Notes: a model not told the origin generated them from the letters alone. Shown: positions 43,366-53,891, counted from the first letter of the stretch. The stretch is 64,000 nt of DNA from an uncultured Sutterella sp. (GCA_900538905.1 UPZS01000001.1:62001-126000), one strand, 5' to 3'. A program made the numbers and translations.

Positions 43366-43479
43366 ATGAAGGTTAACGCTTCAGTCAAGAAAATGTGCCG
43401 CAAGTGCAAGATCATCAAGCGCAAGGGTATTGTGCGAGTGATCTGCGAAGACCCGCGTCACAAGCAGCGTCAAGGCTAA
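43366..43479 (+). CDS. rpmJ: 50S ribosomal protein L36
   Basis: A 37-aa protein, [20 protein letters not shown] followed by [17 protein letters not shown]. The zinc ligands C11, C14, C27 and H32 are present, so it is the zinc-binding form. The ATG at 43366 has GGAG 7 nt upstream; longer upstream frames run through the structured gap and were rejected. Confidence 0.97.
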   Translation: MKVNASVKKMCRKCKIIKRKGIVRVICEDPRHKQRQG

Positions 43480-43494
43480 TTGAGGTAAACACAA

Positions 43495-43860
43495 ATGGCT
43501 CGTATTGCCGGTATTAACATTCCGCCGCAGCAGCACGCCGTGATCGGTCTGACTGCCATCTATGGCATCGGTCGTTCGCGCTCGATGCAGATTCTGGATG
43601 CCTGCGGCATCGAACATTCCAAGAAGGTCAAAGATCTGACCGATGCGGAACTTGAACGCATCCGCGACGCCGTCAGCAAGTACACCGTTGAAGGTGATCT
43701 GCGTCGTGAAGTTCAGCTCTCGATCAAGCGTCTGATTGACTTGGGCACGTACCGTGGCTTCCGCCACCGTCGCGGCCTGCCTGTGCGCGGTCAGCGCACC
43801 CGCACCAACGCTCGCACCCGCAAGGGCCCGCGTAAGGCCGGCGTTGCTCTCAAGAAGTAA
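43495..43860 (+). CDS. rpsM: 30S ribosomal protein S13
   Basis: A 121-aa 30S head protein contacting P-site tRNA. It begins [20 protein letters not shown] and ends with the basic [19 protein letters not shown]. It is followed by rpsK after 18 bp. Confidence 0.98.
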   Translation: MARIAGINIPPQQHAVIGLTAIYGIGRSRSMQILDACGIEHSKKVKDLTDAELERIRDAVSKYTVEGDLRREVQLSIKRLIDLGTYRGFRHRRGLPVRGQRTRTNARTRKGPRKAGVALKK

Positions 43861-43878
43861 TCAGGAGTAAGAAAAGTT

Positions 43879-44277
43879 ATGGCACCCAAATCTCAGCAGG
43901 CCGCCCGCGGCCGCAAGAAGGTGAAGAAGGTTGTGACCGAAGGCATCGCCCACGTGCATGCTTCCTTCAACAACACGATCATCACCATTACCGACCGTCA
44001 GGGTAATGCCGTTGCCGCCAGCTCCGCCGGCGCTCAGGGTTTCAAGGGCTCCCGCAAGAGCACTCCCTTTGCCGCTCAGGTTGCTGCCGAACACGCAGGC
44101 AAGATTGCTCAGGAATTCGGTCTGAAGAACGTTGAAGTGCGCATCATGGGCCCTGGTCCCGGTCGCGAATCCTCCGTTCGTGCTCTCAATGCCCTCGGCA
44201 TTCGTGTCACGAGCATCCAGGACGTTACGCCGGTTCCCCACAACGGTGTTCGCCCGTCCAAGCGCCGTCGCGTTTAA
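43879..44277 (+). CDS. rpsK: 30S ribosomal protein S11
   Basis: A 132-aa platform protein. Conserved: [34 protein letters not shown] and [10 protein letters not shown] at the end. AGGAG lies upstream. Confidence 0.98.
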   Translation: MAPKSQQAARGRKKVKKVVTEGIAHVHASFNNTIITITDRQGNAVAASSAGAQGFKGSRKSTPFAAQVAAEHAGKIAQEFGLKNVEVRIMGPGPGRESSVRALNALGIRVTSIQDVTPVPHNGVRPSKRRRV

Positions 44278-44380
44278 ATCAACACAAATTTTTTAATTCG
44301 TATCCTGCGTTTGCGTGATCTATCGTTAAACGCAAACTGAATGCGGTCTACGCCGCAGGATAGAAGAGGTAACAAATAAA

Positions 44381-45007
44381 ATGGCACGATATCTCGGTCC
44401 CAAGTTGAAGCTCTCGCGCCGCGAGGGTTCCGACCTCAATCTGAAGAGCGCCCGCCGTTCCTTTGACTCCAAGGTCAAGAGCGCAGAGGTGAAGCCCGGC
44501 CAGCACGGCAAGACCTCCGGCCAGCGCCTTTCGGACTACGGTACGCAGCTGCGTGAAAAGCAGAAGATGAAGCGTACCTACGGCGTTCTCGAACGCCAGT
44601 TCCGCCGCTACTATGCAGAAGCTAGCCGCCGCACCGGCAACACCGGCGAAATCCTGTTTGCTCTGCTGGAAAGCCGCCTCGACAACGTTGTTTACCGCAT
44701 GGGCTTCGGCTCCACGCGTGCTGAAGCTCGTCAGCTCGTGAGCCACTGCGCCATCCTCGTCAACGGTAAGAAGTGCAACATCCCGTCCTATTCCGTTAAG
44801 GCTGGTGATGTGATCTCCGTTCGCGAGTCCGCCAAGAAGCAGGTTCGTATTATCGAAGCTCTCGAGCTCGCCGGCCAGAACGGTTTCCCGGGCTGGGTGA
44901 GCGTTGATGCCAAGAAGATGGAAGGTACGTTCAAGAACGCACCGGCCCGCGATGAAATCGCTCCGGACATCAACGAAGCTCTCGTTATCGAACACTACTC
45001 GCGTTAA
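44381..45007 (+). CDS. rpsD: 30S ribosomal protein S4, zinc-free form
   Basis: A 208-aa primary assembly protein with an S4 RNA-binding domain ([20 protein letters not shown]). The N-terminus lacks the Cys cluster of zinc-binding S4. In E. coli S4 represses the alpha operon; whether it binds the hairpin-rich region that follows here is untested. Confidence 0.98.
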   Translation: MARYLGPKLKLSRREGSDLNLKSARRSFDSKVKSAEVKPGQHGKTSGQRLSDYGTQLREKQKMKRTYGVLERQFRRYYAEASRRTGNTGEILFALLESRLDNVVYRMGFGSTRAEARQLVSHCAILVNGKKCNIPSYSVKAGDVISVRESAKKQVRIIEALELAGQNGFPGWVSVDAKKMEGTFKNAPARDEIAPDINEALVIEHYSR

Positions 45008-45326
45008 TCCGGTTGCTGAATTCGGTTTGTTCGAGCTCTGTAGTGAGGGTGAGGACAAACCGGGTACACAGGGAAAAGAAGCGCTCGAGCACGGGTTCGT
45101 GCTTCGGGCGCCAATGCTTTTCAAGGGGCTTGTTAAAATGAGAAACCACGAACCTCTTGAAAAGCACTGCTGATGTCTCAGTTGTGCTCCTTTTGTGCGT
45201 CCCTGCGGTTTCGGGCGGCCCCCGAAGCAGCGTCGCGTTTTTGCGCGTTTACGGGACTTTCTTGAAAGTAACCGTCAGCCTTATCGGTGTAACGAGCCGA
45301 GGGTATTGAATAGGAATCTTTACACA
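45008..45326 (+). promoter_or_regulatory. rpsD-rpoA leader with two hairpins
   Basis: A 319-bp gap with no gene. Hairpin 1 is GCACG-GGTT-CGTGC (45089-45102, extendable by A-T and G-T pairs). Hairpin 2 pairs TGCTTTTCAAGGGG (45115-45128) with CCTCTTGAAAAGCA (45153-45166), 14 bp with one G-U, around a loop of about 24 nt. There is no T-run after either, so they are more likely regulatory or processing elements than terminators. rpoA begins 160 bp further on. Confidence 0.5.
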
Positions 45327-46316
45327 ATGGCCAATACTGCGCTCCTGAAGCCGACTACGGTCGAAGCCGTCGTCGACGAACAGAACCCCAACCTTGCCGT
45401 CATCACGCTCGAGCCGTTTGAACGCGGCTACGGCCACACGCTCGGCAACGCTCTGCGCCGCATCCTTCTGTCTTCCATGGTGGGCTATGCTCCGACCGAA
45501 GCTCAGATCGTGGGCGTCGTGCACGAATACTCCCAGATCGACGGCGTCATCGAAGACGTTGTGGACATTCTCCTGAACCTCAAGGGCGTCGTCTTCAAGC
45601 TCGAAGGCGGGCGCGAAGACGTCATGCTTCGTTTGCAGAAGTCCGGTATGGGCCCTGTGACGGCCGGTGACTTTGATCTGCCCCATGACGTGACCGTTCT
45701 CAATCCCGATCACGTGATTGCCAACCTTTCCGGCGGCAAGCTTGATCTGCAGGTCCGCGTGGAAACCGGCCGCGGCTATCAGCCGGGCGACGTTCGCGCT
45801 TTCCGCGACGACTACTCCAAGCAGACCATCGGCCGCATCATCATGGACGCCAGCTTCTCGCCGGTTCGTCGTGTTGCATACTCCGTGTCCGCTGCCCGCG
45901 TGGCTCAGCGCACCGACCTCGACAAGCTCGAGATGACGATTGAAACCAACGGCGTGATTAGCCCGGAAGACGCACTGCGCAACGCCGTGCATATTCTGCA
46001 GGATCAGCTCTCCGTGTTCGGAGCCATCAAGACCAATGTCGAAGCCGAACAGCAGCCGCAGGAAGAAACCCCGCCGCCGCTTGATCCGATTCTCATGCGC
46101 CCGGTCGACGATCTCGAACTCACGGTTCGCAGCGCCAACTGCCTGAAGGCCGAAAATGTTTACTACATCGGCGATCTGATCCAGCGCACTGAAAATGAAC
46201 TGCTCAAGACCCCGAATCTGGGCCGCAAGTCCTTGAACGAAATCAAGGAAGTCCTGGCTTCCCACGGTCTGACGCTCGGCATGCGCTTGGAAAACTGGCC
46301 GCCTGCCAACCTCTAA
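45327..46316 (+). CDS. rpoA: DNA-directed RNA polymerase subunit alpha
   Basis: A 329-aa subunit. The N-terminal assembly domain contains [20 protein letters not shown], and the C-terminal domain (from about residue 250) contains [19 protein letters not shown] and [20 protein letters not shown], the DNA- and activator-binding helices. The ATG at 45327 (AGGA 11 nt upstream) gives the normal family length; an earlier frame start at 45195 was rejected. Confidence 0.98.
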   Translation: MANTALLKPTTVEAVVDEQNPNLAVITLEPFERGYGHTLGNALRRILLSSMVGYAPTEAQIVGVVHEYSQIDGVIEDVVDILLNLKGVVFKLEGGREDVMLRLQKSGMGPVTAGDFDLPHDVTVLNPDHVIANLSGGKLDLQVRVETGRGYQPGDVRAFRDDYSKQTIGRIIMDASFSPVRRVAYSVSAARVAQRTDLDKLEMTIETNGVISPEDALRNAVHILQDQLSVFGAIKTNVEAEQQPQEETPPPLDPILMRPVDDLELTVRSANCLKAENVYYIGDLIQRTENELLKTPNLGRKSLNEIKEVLASHGLTLGMRLENWPPANL

Positions 46317-46326
46317 TTTTTTCGTT

Positions 46327-46382
46327 GCCCGCATTGCGCAGGAATGAAAATTTCCTGTAAAATGCGGGCCTTACGTTTTTTT
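46327..46382 (+). terminator. Two-tier hairpin with T-run between rpoA and rplQ
   Basis: Outer stem GCCCGCATT (46327-46335) with AATGCGGGC (46361-46369); inner stem CAGGAA (46339-46344) with TTCCTG (46352-46357) and a 7-nt loop; then seven T (46376-46382). The shape is that of an intrinsic terminator or attenuator before rplQ. The same DNA contains a possible promoter, TTGCGC (46334-46339) - 18 bp - TAAAAT (46358-46363). Confidence 0.55.
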
Positions 46383-46483
46383 CAACTCAAACCCGCCCGC
46401 CTTTGCTTCGGCAAGGGATCGAAGAGCCGGGGAAGCGTTTCCGAACACCGGATGCGCTCAATAGACTCAATAAGGAATTAAAA

Positions 46484-46882
46484 ATGCGCCATCGTTCTGG
46501 TCTGCGTAAACTCAATCGCACGAGCGCTCACCGCCTCGCCATGCTCCGCAACATGATGAATTCGCTGCTCGAGCACGAAGCCATCAAGACCACGGTGCCG
46601 AAGGCTAAGGAACTGCGCCGCGTCGTCGAACCGATGATCACGCTCGCCAAGGTTGACACCGTTGCCAACCGTCGTCTGGCTTTCAACCGCCTGCGTAACC
46701 GCGCTATCGTGACCAAGCTTTTTGAAGTGCTCGGCCCGCGCTTTGCCAACCGCAACGGCGGCTACACCCGCATTCTCAAGATGGGCTACCGCGTTGGTGA
46801 CAATGCTCCCATGGCTTACATGGAGCTTACCGAACGTGCTGAAGCCGTCGAAGAAGTCAAGGAAGAAAAGGCCGCTGAATAA
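46484..46882 (+). CDS. rplQ: 50S ribosomal protein L17
   Basis: A 132-aa tunnel-exit protein. It begins [20 protein letters not shown] and ends with an acidic tail ([13 protein letters not shown]). The ATG at 46484 has AAGGA 7 nt upstream; an in-frame upstream start at 46403 was rejected. It is the last gene of the alpha operon. Confidence 0.98.
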   Translation: MRHRSGLRKLNRTSAHRLAMLRNMMNSLLEHEAIKTTVPKAKELRRVVEPMITLAKVDTVANRRLAFNRLRNRAIVTKLFEVLGPRFANRNGGYTRILKMGYRVGDNAPMAYMELTERAEAVEEVKEEKAAE

Positions 46883-46934
46883 TCGGCTCACTGCTTGATT
46901 TTTCACTTGGCGCTTCCCGCGCCAGGTAAAAAAG

Positions 46935-46970
46935 AACCGCTGTCGGAATTGCTCCTTCAGCGGTTTTTTC
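46935..46970. terminator. Bidirectional terminator between rplQ and galE
   Basis: AACCGCTG (46935-46942) pairs with CAGCGGTT (46958-46965). Six T follow on the plus strand, and on the minus strand the hairpin is followed by CTTTTTTACC. It serves the two convergent genes. A second hairpin, TGGCGC-N5-GCGCCA (46908-46924), lies just before it. Confidence 0.88.
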
Positions 46971-46979
46971 GTAACTGAT

Positions 46980-47990
46980 TTAGTTGTTTTTGGTGTGCAC
47001 TTGCTCGAACTTCCAGCTGCTGGCGCACATCTCGGCAATTCCGTATTGCGCTTTCCAGCCCAAGAGTTTTTCGGCCTTGTCCGGGCAGCACCAGTTGGCG
47101 GCAATGTCGCCAGCACGACGCGGCAGAATCTTGTATGGCAACTTCTTGCCGCAGGCCTTTTCAAACGCTTCGATCACTTCGAGAACGCTTGAGCCGCGAC
47201 CCGTTCCCAGGTTAATGGCTTCCCAACCGACGTGCTTATCGGCATAGTCGAGAGAATCAACGTGGCCTCTGGCCAAATCCACCACATGAATGTAGTCGCG
47301 AACGCCTGTGCCGTCGGGTGTCGGATAGTCGTTGCCGAATACGCGAACGTACTCGAGCTTGCCGGAGGCAACACGCGCCACGTAGGGCAACAGGTTGTTG
47401 GGAATACCGTTGGGATCTTCACCGATCAGACCGGAGGCATGTGCACCGATCGGATTGAAATAGCGCAAGCACACAGCGGAGAAGTCGGGCTGCGCCACGC
47501 ATAGGTCGCGCAGAATTTCCTCGATCATGAGTTTGGTGCGGCCGTACGGATTGGTAGGCGTTCCTGTCGGCATATCTTCGGTTAGCGGCAACGCCACCGG
47601 TGTACCGTAAACGGTCGAGGAGCTCGAAAAGATGAGCTTCTTGACGCCGCAGGTGTGCATGGCTTCCAGAAGCGTCACAGTGCCCGCGATATTGTTGTCG
47701 TAGTAAAGAAGCGGCTTTTCAACCGATTCGCCGACAGCTTTGAGCCCTGCAAAGTGGATCACGGCGTCAATCTCGTAATCCTTGAGCGTCGCGATGAGTT
47801 TTTCTTTGTCGCGAATATCACCTTCAACGAAGGCCGGTCGCGTGCCTGTGATTGTTTCAACGGCGTCAACCACTTCGGGCTTGCTGTTGGAGAGGTTGTC
47901 GTAAAGGACTGCTGTATGGCCGGATTCGATCAGACACACCGCTGTATGAGAGCCGATGAAGCCCGTGCCGCCTGTCAAAAGAACTTTCAT
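46980..47990 (-). CDS. galE: UDP-glucose 4-epimerase
   Basis: A 336-aa short-chain dehydrogenase-type epimerase that interconverts UDP-glucose and UDP-galactose. The NAD site is LLTGGTGFIGSHTAVCLI, the catalytic segment is FSSSSTVYG and the Tyr/Lys pair is PYGRTKLMIEEI. The C-terminus contains YNLGTG-like INLGTGRGSSVLEVI. The ATG at 47990 has GAGG 6 nt upstream. It is a single gene, not in a visible exopolysaccharide cluster. Confidence 0.95.
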   Translation of the reverse strand: MKVLLTGGTGFIGSHTAVCLIESGHTAVLYDNLSNSKPEVVDAVETITGTRPAFVEGDIRDKEKLIATLKDYEIDAVIHFAGLKAVGESVEKPLLYYDNNIAGTVTLLEAMHTCGVKKLIFSSSSTVYGTPVALPLTEDMPTGTPTNPYGRTKLMIEEILRDLCVAQPDFSAVCLRYFNPIGAHASGLIGEDPNGIPNNLLPYVARVASGKLEYVRVFGNDYPTPDGTGVRDYIHVVDLARGHVDSLDYADKHVGWEAINLGTGRGSSVLEVIEAFEKACGKKLPYKILPRRAGDIAANWCCPDKAEKLLGWKAQYGIAEMCASSWKFEQVHTKNN

Positions 47991-48171
47991 TTGAAACCTC
48001 GATGCCGAAGATTGCCGCAATGAGCGCCAGCCAAGAGCATCGCCTCCGTCGTTGTGGGATTAAGAAACTGTTTGGGTAGCAAGTATACGGAGGAAACGTT
48101 AACGACAAAATAGCCGAAGGCTTTGCGCGAAGGGCTTCCTAATCTCATGGCCGGCGACAAGAAAGTGTGGC

Positions 48172-49116
48172 TTATTTGTTGAGACTTATTAGGTAGGCAG
48201 GGGTTTCGCTCATCATCAATCGTAGCGTAGTGTCGTCAAATCCTGCCTTCTTCAATTCGTTTCGGGCCATTCGCATGCCTTCTACCGGGCGCGGCATTCC
48301 GACTTGGCCGAGATCGGTGGTGATGAAGGTGCGTTCTGGCGCCACTCTCAGGATCTCGGTTGTCTCCCTTAGGCTTTGACGCGGGTACGTCGGCATGGCT
48401 GAGTCCTCGCCCCAAAAGCGCCCCAGGTAGCAGAACTCGATCCAAGCACCGAGTGCAGCTGCTTTTTCCAGTTGCGCGGGCGTCATCTTCCAGATGAGCG
48501 TATTGGGGTGTGTGATGATGCACTTTTTGAATCCCATATCATGTGCGGCCTGCGCCATCAAAAGGGACTCCGCGGGCGAACTGTGGCCGGTGGCAAAAGC
48601 GACGTCGGCTTACGCGCACAATTCCAGGATTTTCAGCGTTTCGGGCAACAACTTGCCGTTGCCGTCGGATACGCGAATAAACGGTGTGTTCTGCTTAAAG
48701 GTCCTGACGGCGTATTCGGCGTCGAGCGTCGGCATCCACACGGTACGGCAGAGGTTGCCGGTGGTGGCAAGTGCCTTTTCGACGGCGTAAACGTTAAGAC
48801 TTGCGCCGGTGGCACGGTTTAAAACGATCGAACCGAAGAGCTCAATGCCGGGAATGGCCTGTCGCAGCAAGTAAGCGCGGTCGTGGCAGGAAAAGTCGTT
48901 GGATTTGAAAAGAACGGCGCGATAGCCTGCCGCCTTGGCTTCAAGCGCCATGTCGTATTCCGACAGACTTCTGGCTTTGGAGTCGGGTGCAGCGTGCAGA
49001 TGAATATCGCAAACACCGACAAGGTCGGATTGTGAAGCGGATGCATCAGCAGGTTTGACTGCGGTCATTCCGGAAGCGGCGCAGGTGGCGGCCACGAGAA
49101 ATTGTCTTCTGTCCAT
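48172..49116 (-). pseudogene. Tat-exported amidohydrolase-like protein (DUF6282-like), in-frame stop
   Basis: One reading frame of about 315 codons interrupted by a single TAA at 48610-48612. The first part (49116-48610) has a Tat-like signal (MDRRQFLVAATCAASG) and the metal-type motif DIHLHAAPDSKARS. The second part continues in the same frame without a gap (ADVAFATGHSSPAESLLMAQ ... ITHPNTLIWKMTP ... FITTDLGQVGMP), with His and Asp motifs expected of an amidohydrolase barrel. I recall the DUF6282 family with this motif order; the name is tentative. It lies 10 bp after the DUF362 gene, probably the same operon. A single nonsense change, such as CAA or GAA to TAA, would explain it; stop readthrough is less likely. 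Confidence 0.7.
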
Positions 49117-49125
49117 GGTGATTCT

Positions 49126-50097
49126 CTATAAGTCGATATGGGCGTAGCGGCGGCCTTTGACACCGAGCTTTTCGAGGTATTCGAGCTGCAGAAAGCCGCG
49201 CTCGATTTTGATGTCTTCGGGATAGGAGTCGTATTGCGTGGGAGACAGTCCGTAGATGAGGTCAAGCGCCGCTTGATCTGCGGCCGCCATACTCAGGGAT
49301 CCCACAATGCCGAGCGTTCCGCTTCGCACTGTTGCGCCTTTTAACGGATCGACTTTCATGTTCGAGAGTACGTTGAAGTAAAGGAGCTTTCCTCTCATCG
49401 CTTCGTCGATTCCTTTGGACGCGTCGGCCAGGCGTCGGAAAAATCCTGCATCCTTGCGAAAGCCTTCGCCGTGTACGGCGGTTTTGCCATAGGCGCCGGC
49501 CAGCCCAATACCTACGTTTTTCATGGCGCCCGAATAGCCTGCAAAGCTTGGGATTTTGAAATTGGCTGCCACGATGACCATGCCGTATTCGTCTAAGAGC
49601 GCTTTGGAGACGGATACTTCATTGAGTTCTGCTCCCGAACGGATCGGGACCATACGGTAGGCGCCGTCTCGGTCGAGAATGTCGATCTGTTCGCGCGGGA
49701 CACCCTGAGCGGCGATTGCATCCAGATTGCCCTGCGTGTTGCCGCGCCCAGAGGTGTATGTCGAAGCCCAGTTGCCCTCGACGTACAAGCTTCCCGGAAG
49801 ATGCGCCTGAAGCGCTTGCCACAGTGTGCGATTGATGTGTACTTCGTCACCGTGCAGTTTGATGCCGATGCGGCCTTTGACGGATGCGAGCCTCGCTTCG
49901 GTTCTCAGTTTTTCAAAAACAGCCACAAAGTTTTTTGCGGTAACGTCTTTGGCGTAGTACACACGAGGCAGCGCAGACTCGGCTGCTCGTATGGCGGATA
50001 TGGGCAGAAATTGAGCCGCGATCGCGCCCGAGTAGAGCGCAAACTGTCGGCGGGTGAAACCGGTACCCGGCATTTGACGAGAGCTTTCTTTCTTCAT
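49126..50097 (-). CDS. Tat-exported DUF362 protein lacking the family Cys motif
   Basis: A 323-aa protein with a Tat signal ([16 protein letters not shown]) and a DUF362 domain: [40 protein letters not shown] and [14 protein letters not shown]. Compared with the second DUF362 protein of this window, the His of the FKGH motif, the Cys of the KNIAIGC segment and the VDCDCAG motif are all replaced (FKIP, KNVGIGL, VDPLKG). It has no Cys after the signal region and cannot carry an Fe-S cluster. The ATG at 50097 was chosen over a TTG at 50118. It probably shares an operon with the aldo/keto reductase upstream and the DUF6282-like gene downstream. Confidence 0.78.
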   Translation of the reverse strand: MKKESSRQMPGTGFTRRQFALYSGAIAAQFLPISAIRAAESALPRVYYAKDVTAKNFVAVFEKLRTEARLASVKGRIGIKLHGDEVHINRTLWQALQAHLPGSLYVEGNWASTYTSGRGNTQGNLDAIAAQGVPREQIDILDRDGAYRMVPIRSGAELNEVSVSKALLDEYGMVIVAANFKIPSFAGYSGAMKNVGIGLAGAYGKTAVHGEGFRKDAGFFRRLADASKGIDEAMRGKLLYFNVLSNMKVDPLKGATVRSGTLGIVGSLSMAAADQAALDLIYGLSPTQYDSYPEDIKIERGFLQLEYLEKLGVKGRRYAHIDL

Positions 50098-50259
50098 CTT
50101 GCAGCCTGTTTTCAACAATGTGATCGAGTGTTCGAAAGAAGCGTAGCGGCAGGGTTATCTTGCTGTCCAATGCCGAATCGTTACGCAGCGCGATGCCAAA
50201 TCCTTATGAAAGGTTTCTCGGTCTGTAGCACATGAGTGCTGCAGACCGAACAGGAAAGG

Positions 50260-51399
<1,140 letters not shown>

Positions 51400-51488
51400 A
51401 AGGAACTCCTTGCAACAGTGAAATCAATGGGTTGCAAAAAGTATCCCTCGAGTTGAAAAGCTATGTCAAAGACTGATTTTTAATGATT

Positions 51489-51511
51489 TTTCATGCAAAT
51501 TTCGCATGAAA
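51489..51511. promoter_or_regulatory. Candidate LysR operator upstream of the aldo/keto reductase
   Basis: TTTCATGC (51489-51496), 7-bp spacer, GCATGAAA (51504-51511): a perfect 8-bp inverted repeat about 90 bp upstream of the aldo/keto reductase start and touching the LysR stop region. The half-site GCATGAAA recurs at 52430-52437 in the LysR-cupin gap. Confidence 0.5.
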
Positions 51512-52393
51512 TTAGCGATCGGGATTTCGCAGTTGAGACCAAAAAATTTCGCCGGCCTTGGAAAGTCGGTGATTTTTGCGCCGCACGAATTTGTGACGCG
51601 CCAAACGTTCCGGCGCAAGCGGCACGAACCGAAGGCCTGACGAGGGACGGATGCTGTAGGCGCCCTCCACGCACAAAAGGGCGTCGCCGATTCCCGAACC
51701 GATGAAATGCAGCGACAAACTCGGAAGGTTGTGGTACATCACGACATTCTCGTCCTTGACAAGATCGGAAAACCACGTTTTGATTTCGCTTCGCACAATC
51801 GCACGGCGCGGCAGGATCACGCGAAGAGAGGAGATTGTTTGGCCGTCGGCAAAGGTTTTTGAAGCGACGGGGTTGTCTTCGCGAACCACGATGCCCCAGC
51901 GGTCGGCGACCGGCAGATCGATGGCGTCGTATTTGGCCGCTTCAACGGGTTCCAGAAGGATGCCCATGTCGATGCGATCGTGATCAAGCGCACTGCGAAT
52001 ATCGTCGCCGTCGGCCGAATACAGTTCAAACTGCACCTGCGGGTAGGTCGCCCTAAACGCTTGAAATTTGTCAGCGAGGAAACGTACTGCACTCGACTCA
52101 ACGCAGCCGATGCGCAGTTCACCGGAAAGGAATCCCGCATTTTCGCGCAACTCTTTTTTGGTGCGTTCATCGAGGTTGAGGATCTCCTGCGCACGCTGCT
52201 GTAGCAAAAAACCGCTTTCCGTCAGCGCAAGCTGTCGTTTGGAACGATCGAAAAGTTTGCAACCGAGTTCCTCTTCCAAGTCTTGGATCTGACGACTCAG
52301 CGCGGGCTGAGAGATGTAGAGCAACTGCGCGGCTTTGGTGATGCTGCCGACGCGGCAGATCGTCAGAAACGTTTTCAGCACCTTCGTATTCAT
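51512..52393 (-). CDS. LysR-family transcriptional regulator
   Basis: A 293-aa regulator with an N-terminal winged helix-turn-helix (CRVGSITKAAQLLYISQPAL, then SRQIQDLEEELGCKLF) and a C-terminal effector domain (GELRIGCVESSAVRFLADKF). It is divergent from the cupin gene and directly upstream, in the same direction, of the aldo/keto reductase group; family practice suggests control of one or both. The effector is unknown. Confidence 0.92.
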   Translation of the reverse strand: MNTKVLKTFLTICRVGSITKAAQLLYISQPALSRQIQDLEEELGCKLFDRSKRQLALTESGFLLQQRAQEILNLDERTKKELRENAGFLSGELRIGCVESSAVRFLADKFQAFRATYPQVQFELYSADGDDIRSALDHDRIDMGILLEPVEAAKYDAIDLPVADRWGIVVREDNPVASKTFADGQTISSLRVILPRRAIVRSEIKTWFSDLVKDENVVMYHNLPSLSLHFIGSGIGDALLCVEGAYSIRPSSGLRFVPLAPERLARHKFVRRKNHRLSKAGEIFWSQLRNPDR

Positions 52394-52421
52394 GACCGAT
52401 CCTCAAACAAAAGTAGATATG

Positions 52422-52445
52422 TCATTTTTGCATGAAAAAGCATCC
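52422..52445. promoter_or_regulatory. Second GCATGAAA-containing site in the LysR-cupin gap
   Basis: The region CATTTTTGCATGAAAAAGCA includes TTTTT-GCATG-AAAAA symmetry and the same GCATGAAA word as the 51489-51511 palindrome. It lies about 40 bp upstream of the LysR start and about 85 bp upstream of the cupin start, a usual place for an autoregulatory LysR site. Confidence 0.4.
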
Positions 52446-52526
52446 TAAATAAGTATTGGATATTGGCGACGGCTGCAGGCACAATTGAAAACACAAGGTT
52501 TTCCTAAGAAAAACAAGGAGATAGCA

Positions 52527-53021
52527 ATGCTGAAGGTTTCTCTTGCTTTTGTTTGTGCGGCGTTGATGGTCGGCTCTGCGGCAGCGGCCGATATCCCGGA
52601 AGGCTCTCAGCTGGTGACGCGCGCCAAGGACTTGGCGGTGGTTGACGGCGGCAACAAGGTTTTTACGGGCAATGTGAAGATCCAGGCCTTGTCGGAGAAG
52701 CTTCCCGGCATGCCGGTAGCCGGTGCCTACGTGATTTTTGAACCCGGGGCCCGTTCCTTTTGGCACACGCATCCCACCGGACAGGTGCTCATCATTGCCG
52801 AGGGCGAAGGTCGCTCGGGCGTGTACGGTCAGAAGGTGAGCGTACTCAAAAAGGGAGACGTGGTCGTTTGCCCCAAGGGAGTCAAGCATTTCCATGGCGC
52901 CGCGCCCGATCAGCGTATGGTGCAAATGACGATCACGGGCTATGACTCGCAGGGCAAGAATGTTGACTGGATGGAACCCGTGACCGACGAGCAATATCTC
53001 AACGTCGAAACGGTCAAGTAA
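52527..53021 (+). CDS. Exported cupin-domain protein
   Basis: A 164-aa protein with a signal peptide (cleavage after SAAAA, about residue 21) and one cupin domain: FEPGARSFWHTHPTGQVLII (two His), EGEG..., then VVCPKGVKHFHGAAPDQRM (further His). The metal-binding His set is intact. Similar periplasmic cupins occur beside carboxymuconolactone-decarboxylase-type proteins and oxidoreductases; the substrate is unknown. AAGGAG lies 6 nt before the ATG at 52527. It is divergent from the LysR gene and may be its target. Confidence 0.85.
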   Translation: MLKVSLAFVCAALMVGSAAAADIPEGSQLVTRAKDLAVVDGGNKVFTGNVKIQALSEKLPGMPVAGAYVIFEPGARSFWHTHPTGQVLIIAEGEGRSGVYGQKVSVLKKGDVVVCPKGVKHFHGAAPDQRMVQMTITGYDSQGKNVDWMEPVTDEQYLNVETVK

Positions 53022-53046
53022 TTTCGACAATTCGGTTTGAAACGAA

Positions 53047-53083
53047 GAAAGCCATTCTCGGCGAGTGTTTGAGAATGGCTTTC
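53047..53083. terminator. Bidirectional terminator between cupin and enoyl-CoA hydratase genes
   Basis: GAAAGCCATTCTC (53047-53059) and GAGAATGGCTTTC (53071-53083) form a perfect 13-bp stem with an 11-nt loop between convergent genes. Confidence 0.8.
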
Positions 53084-53102
53084 ACATGTTCGAAACTAGA
53101 AC

Positions 53103-53858
53103 TTAGTCCAGATTGGGCTTTCGGCCTTCGAGGAAAGCGGCGCAGGCTTCTTTAGCAGCAGGCGTGGCGGCGGCTGTTTCGAAAGCAACGGCTTCGCGTT
53201 CGCGCACGGCTTCAATGTGTTTGTTCATGGCCAAACGCAAAAGCTCCTTGGACGAGCGTACGGCGACGGGCGAGAGCTTGGCTAGGCGCTGAGCGCGCGC
53301 CAACGTCTGAGCGCGTACCACGTTGTCTTCAAAGACGGCGCTTATCATGCCCATTTGCAGTGCTTCCTGAGCGGTGATGGGTTCAGAGAGCAGGATTTTT
53401 TCGGCGGCCTTATGCAGGCCGGCAGCGGCCACGGCGAGGTACGACACGCCGAAGCGCGGAGTGAGGCCGAGTGCCGTAAAGGGCAATGAAAAGAGGCTGT
53501 TTGTACCGGCGTAGACGAGGTCGCAGTAATAGAGAATCGTGGTGCCGAAACCCACGCACGGTCCCTCGACGCAGGCCATCAAGGGCTTGGTCATGGACTG
53601 CAGCTGCGTGATGAAGCGTCCGGCCGGGGAATCGGCCGATGCGTTCGGGTTTTCAAGTTGTTCTTTGAGGTCTCCGCCAGCGCAGAAGATACCGGGCTGC
53701 GCCGTGATGACAACAACGCGCACGTTGTCGTCTGCTTCGGCGTTGGCCAGAAGTGAGGTGAATTCCTCCAGCGTCTTGGCATCGAGCGTGTTGCGCTTTT
53801 CCGGGCGCGAGATTTCAATGGTGAGAACGCGCTGTTCAAGAACTTGATTTAAAGGCAT
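53103..53858 (-). CDS. Enoyl-CoA hydratase/isomerase family protein
   Basis: A 251-aa crotonase-fold protein. The oxyanion-hole loops are visible as AQPGIFCAGGDLKEQ and EGPCVGFGTTILYYCDLVY, and the C-terminal part includes LGLTPRFGVSYL and EPITAQEALQMGMISAVF. The single acidic residue typical of isomerases rather than the two Glu of hydratases seems likely, so the exact reaction is open. AAAGGA lies 9 nt upstream. It lies 33 bp downstream of the Pat-type gene and is probably cotranscribed. Confidence 0.88.
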   Translation of the reverse strand: MPLNQVLEQRVLTIEISRPEKRNTLDAKTLEEFTSLLANAEADDNVRVVVITAQPGIFCAGGDLKEQLENPNASADSPAGRFITQLQSMTKPLMACVEGPCVGFGTTILYYCDLVYAGTNSLFSLPFTALGLTPRFGVSYLAVAAAGLHKAAEKILLSEPITAQEALQMGMISAVFEDNVVRAQTLARAQRLAKLSPVAVRSSKELLRLAMNKHIEAVREREAVAFETAAATPAAKEACAAFLEGRKPNLD

Positions 53859-53891
53859 GAAAAGAAATCCTTTCGTGGGCTTGGAATAGTT

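Noticed and set aside
48605-48615. Recoding of the TAA in the amidohydrolase-like gene
   Set aside because: Selenocysteine and pyrrolysine use TGA and TAG, not TAA, and no readthrough context is visible. A nonsense mutation or error is more likely.
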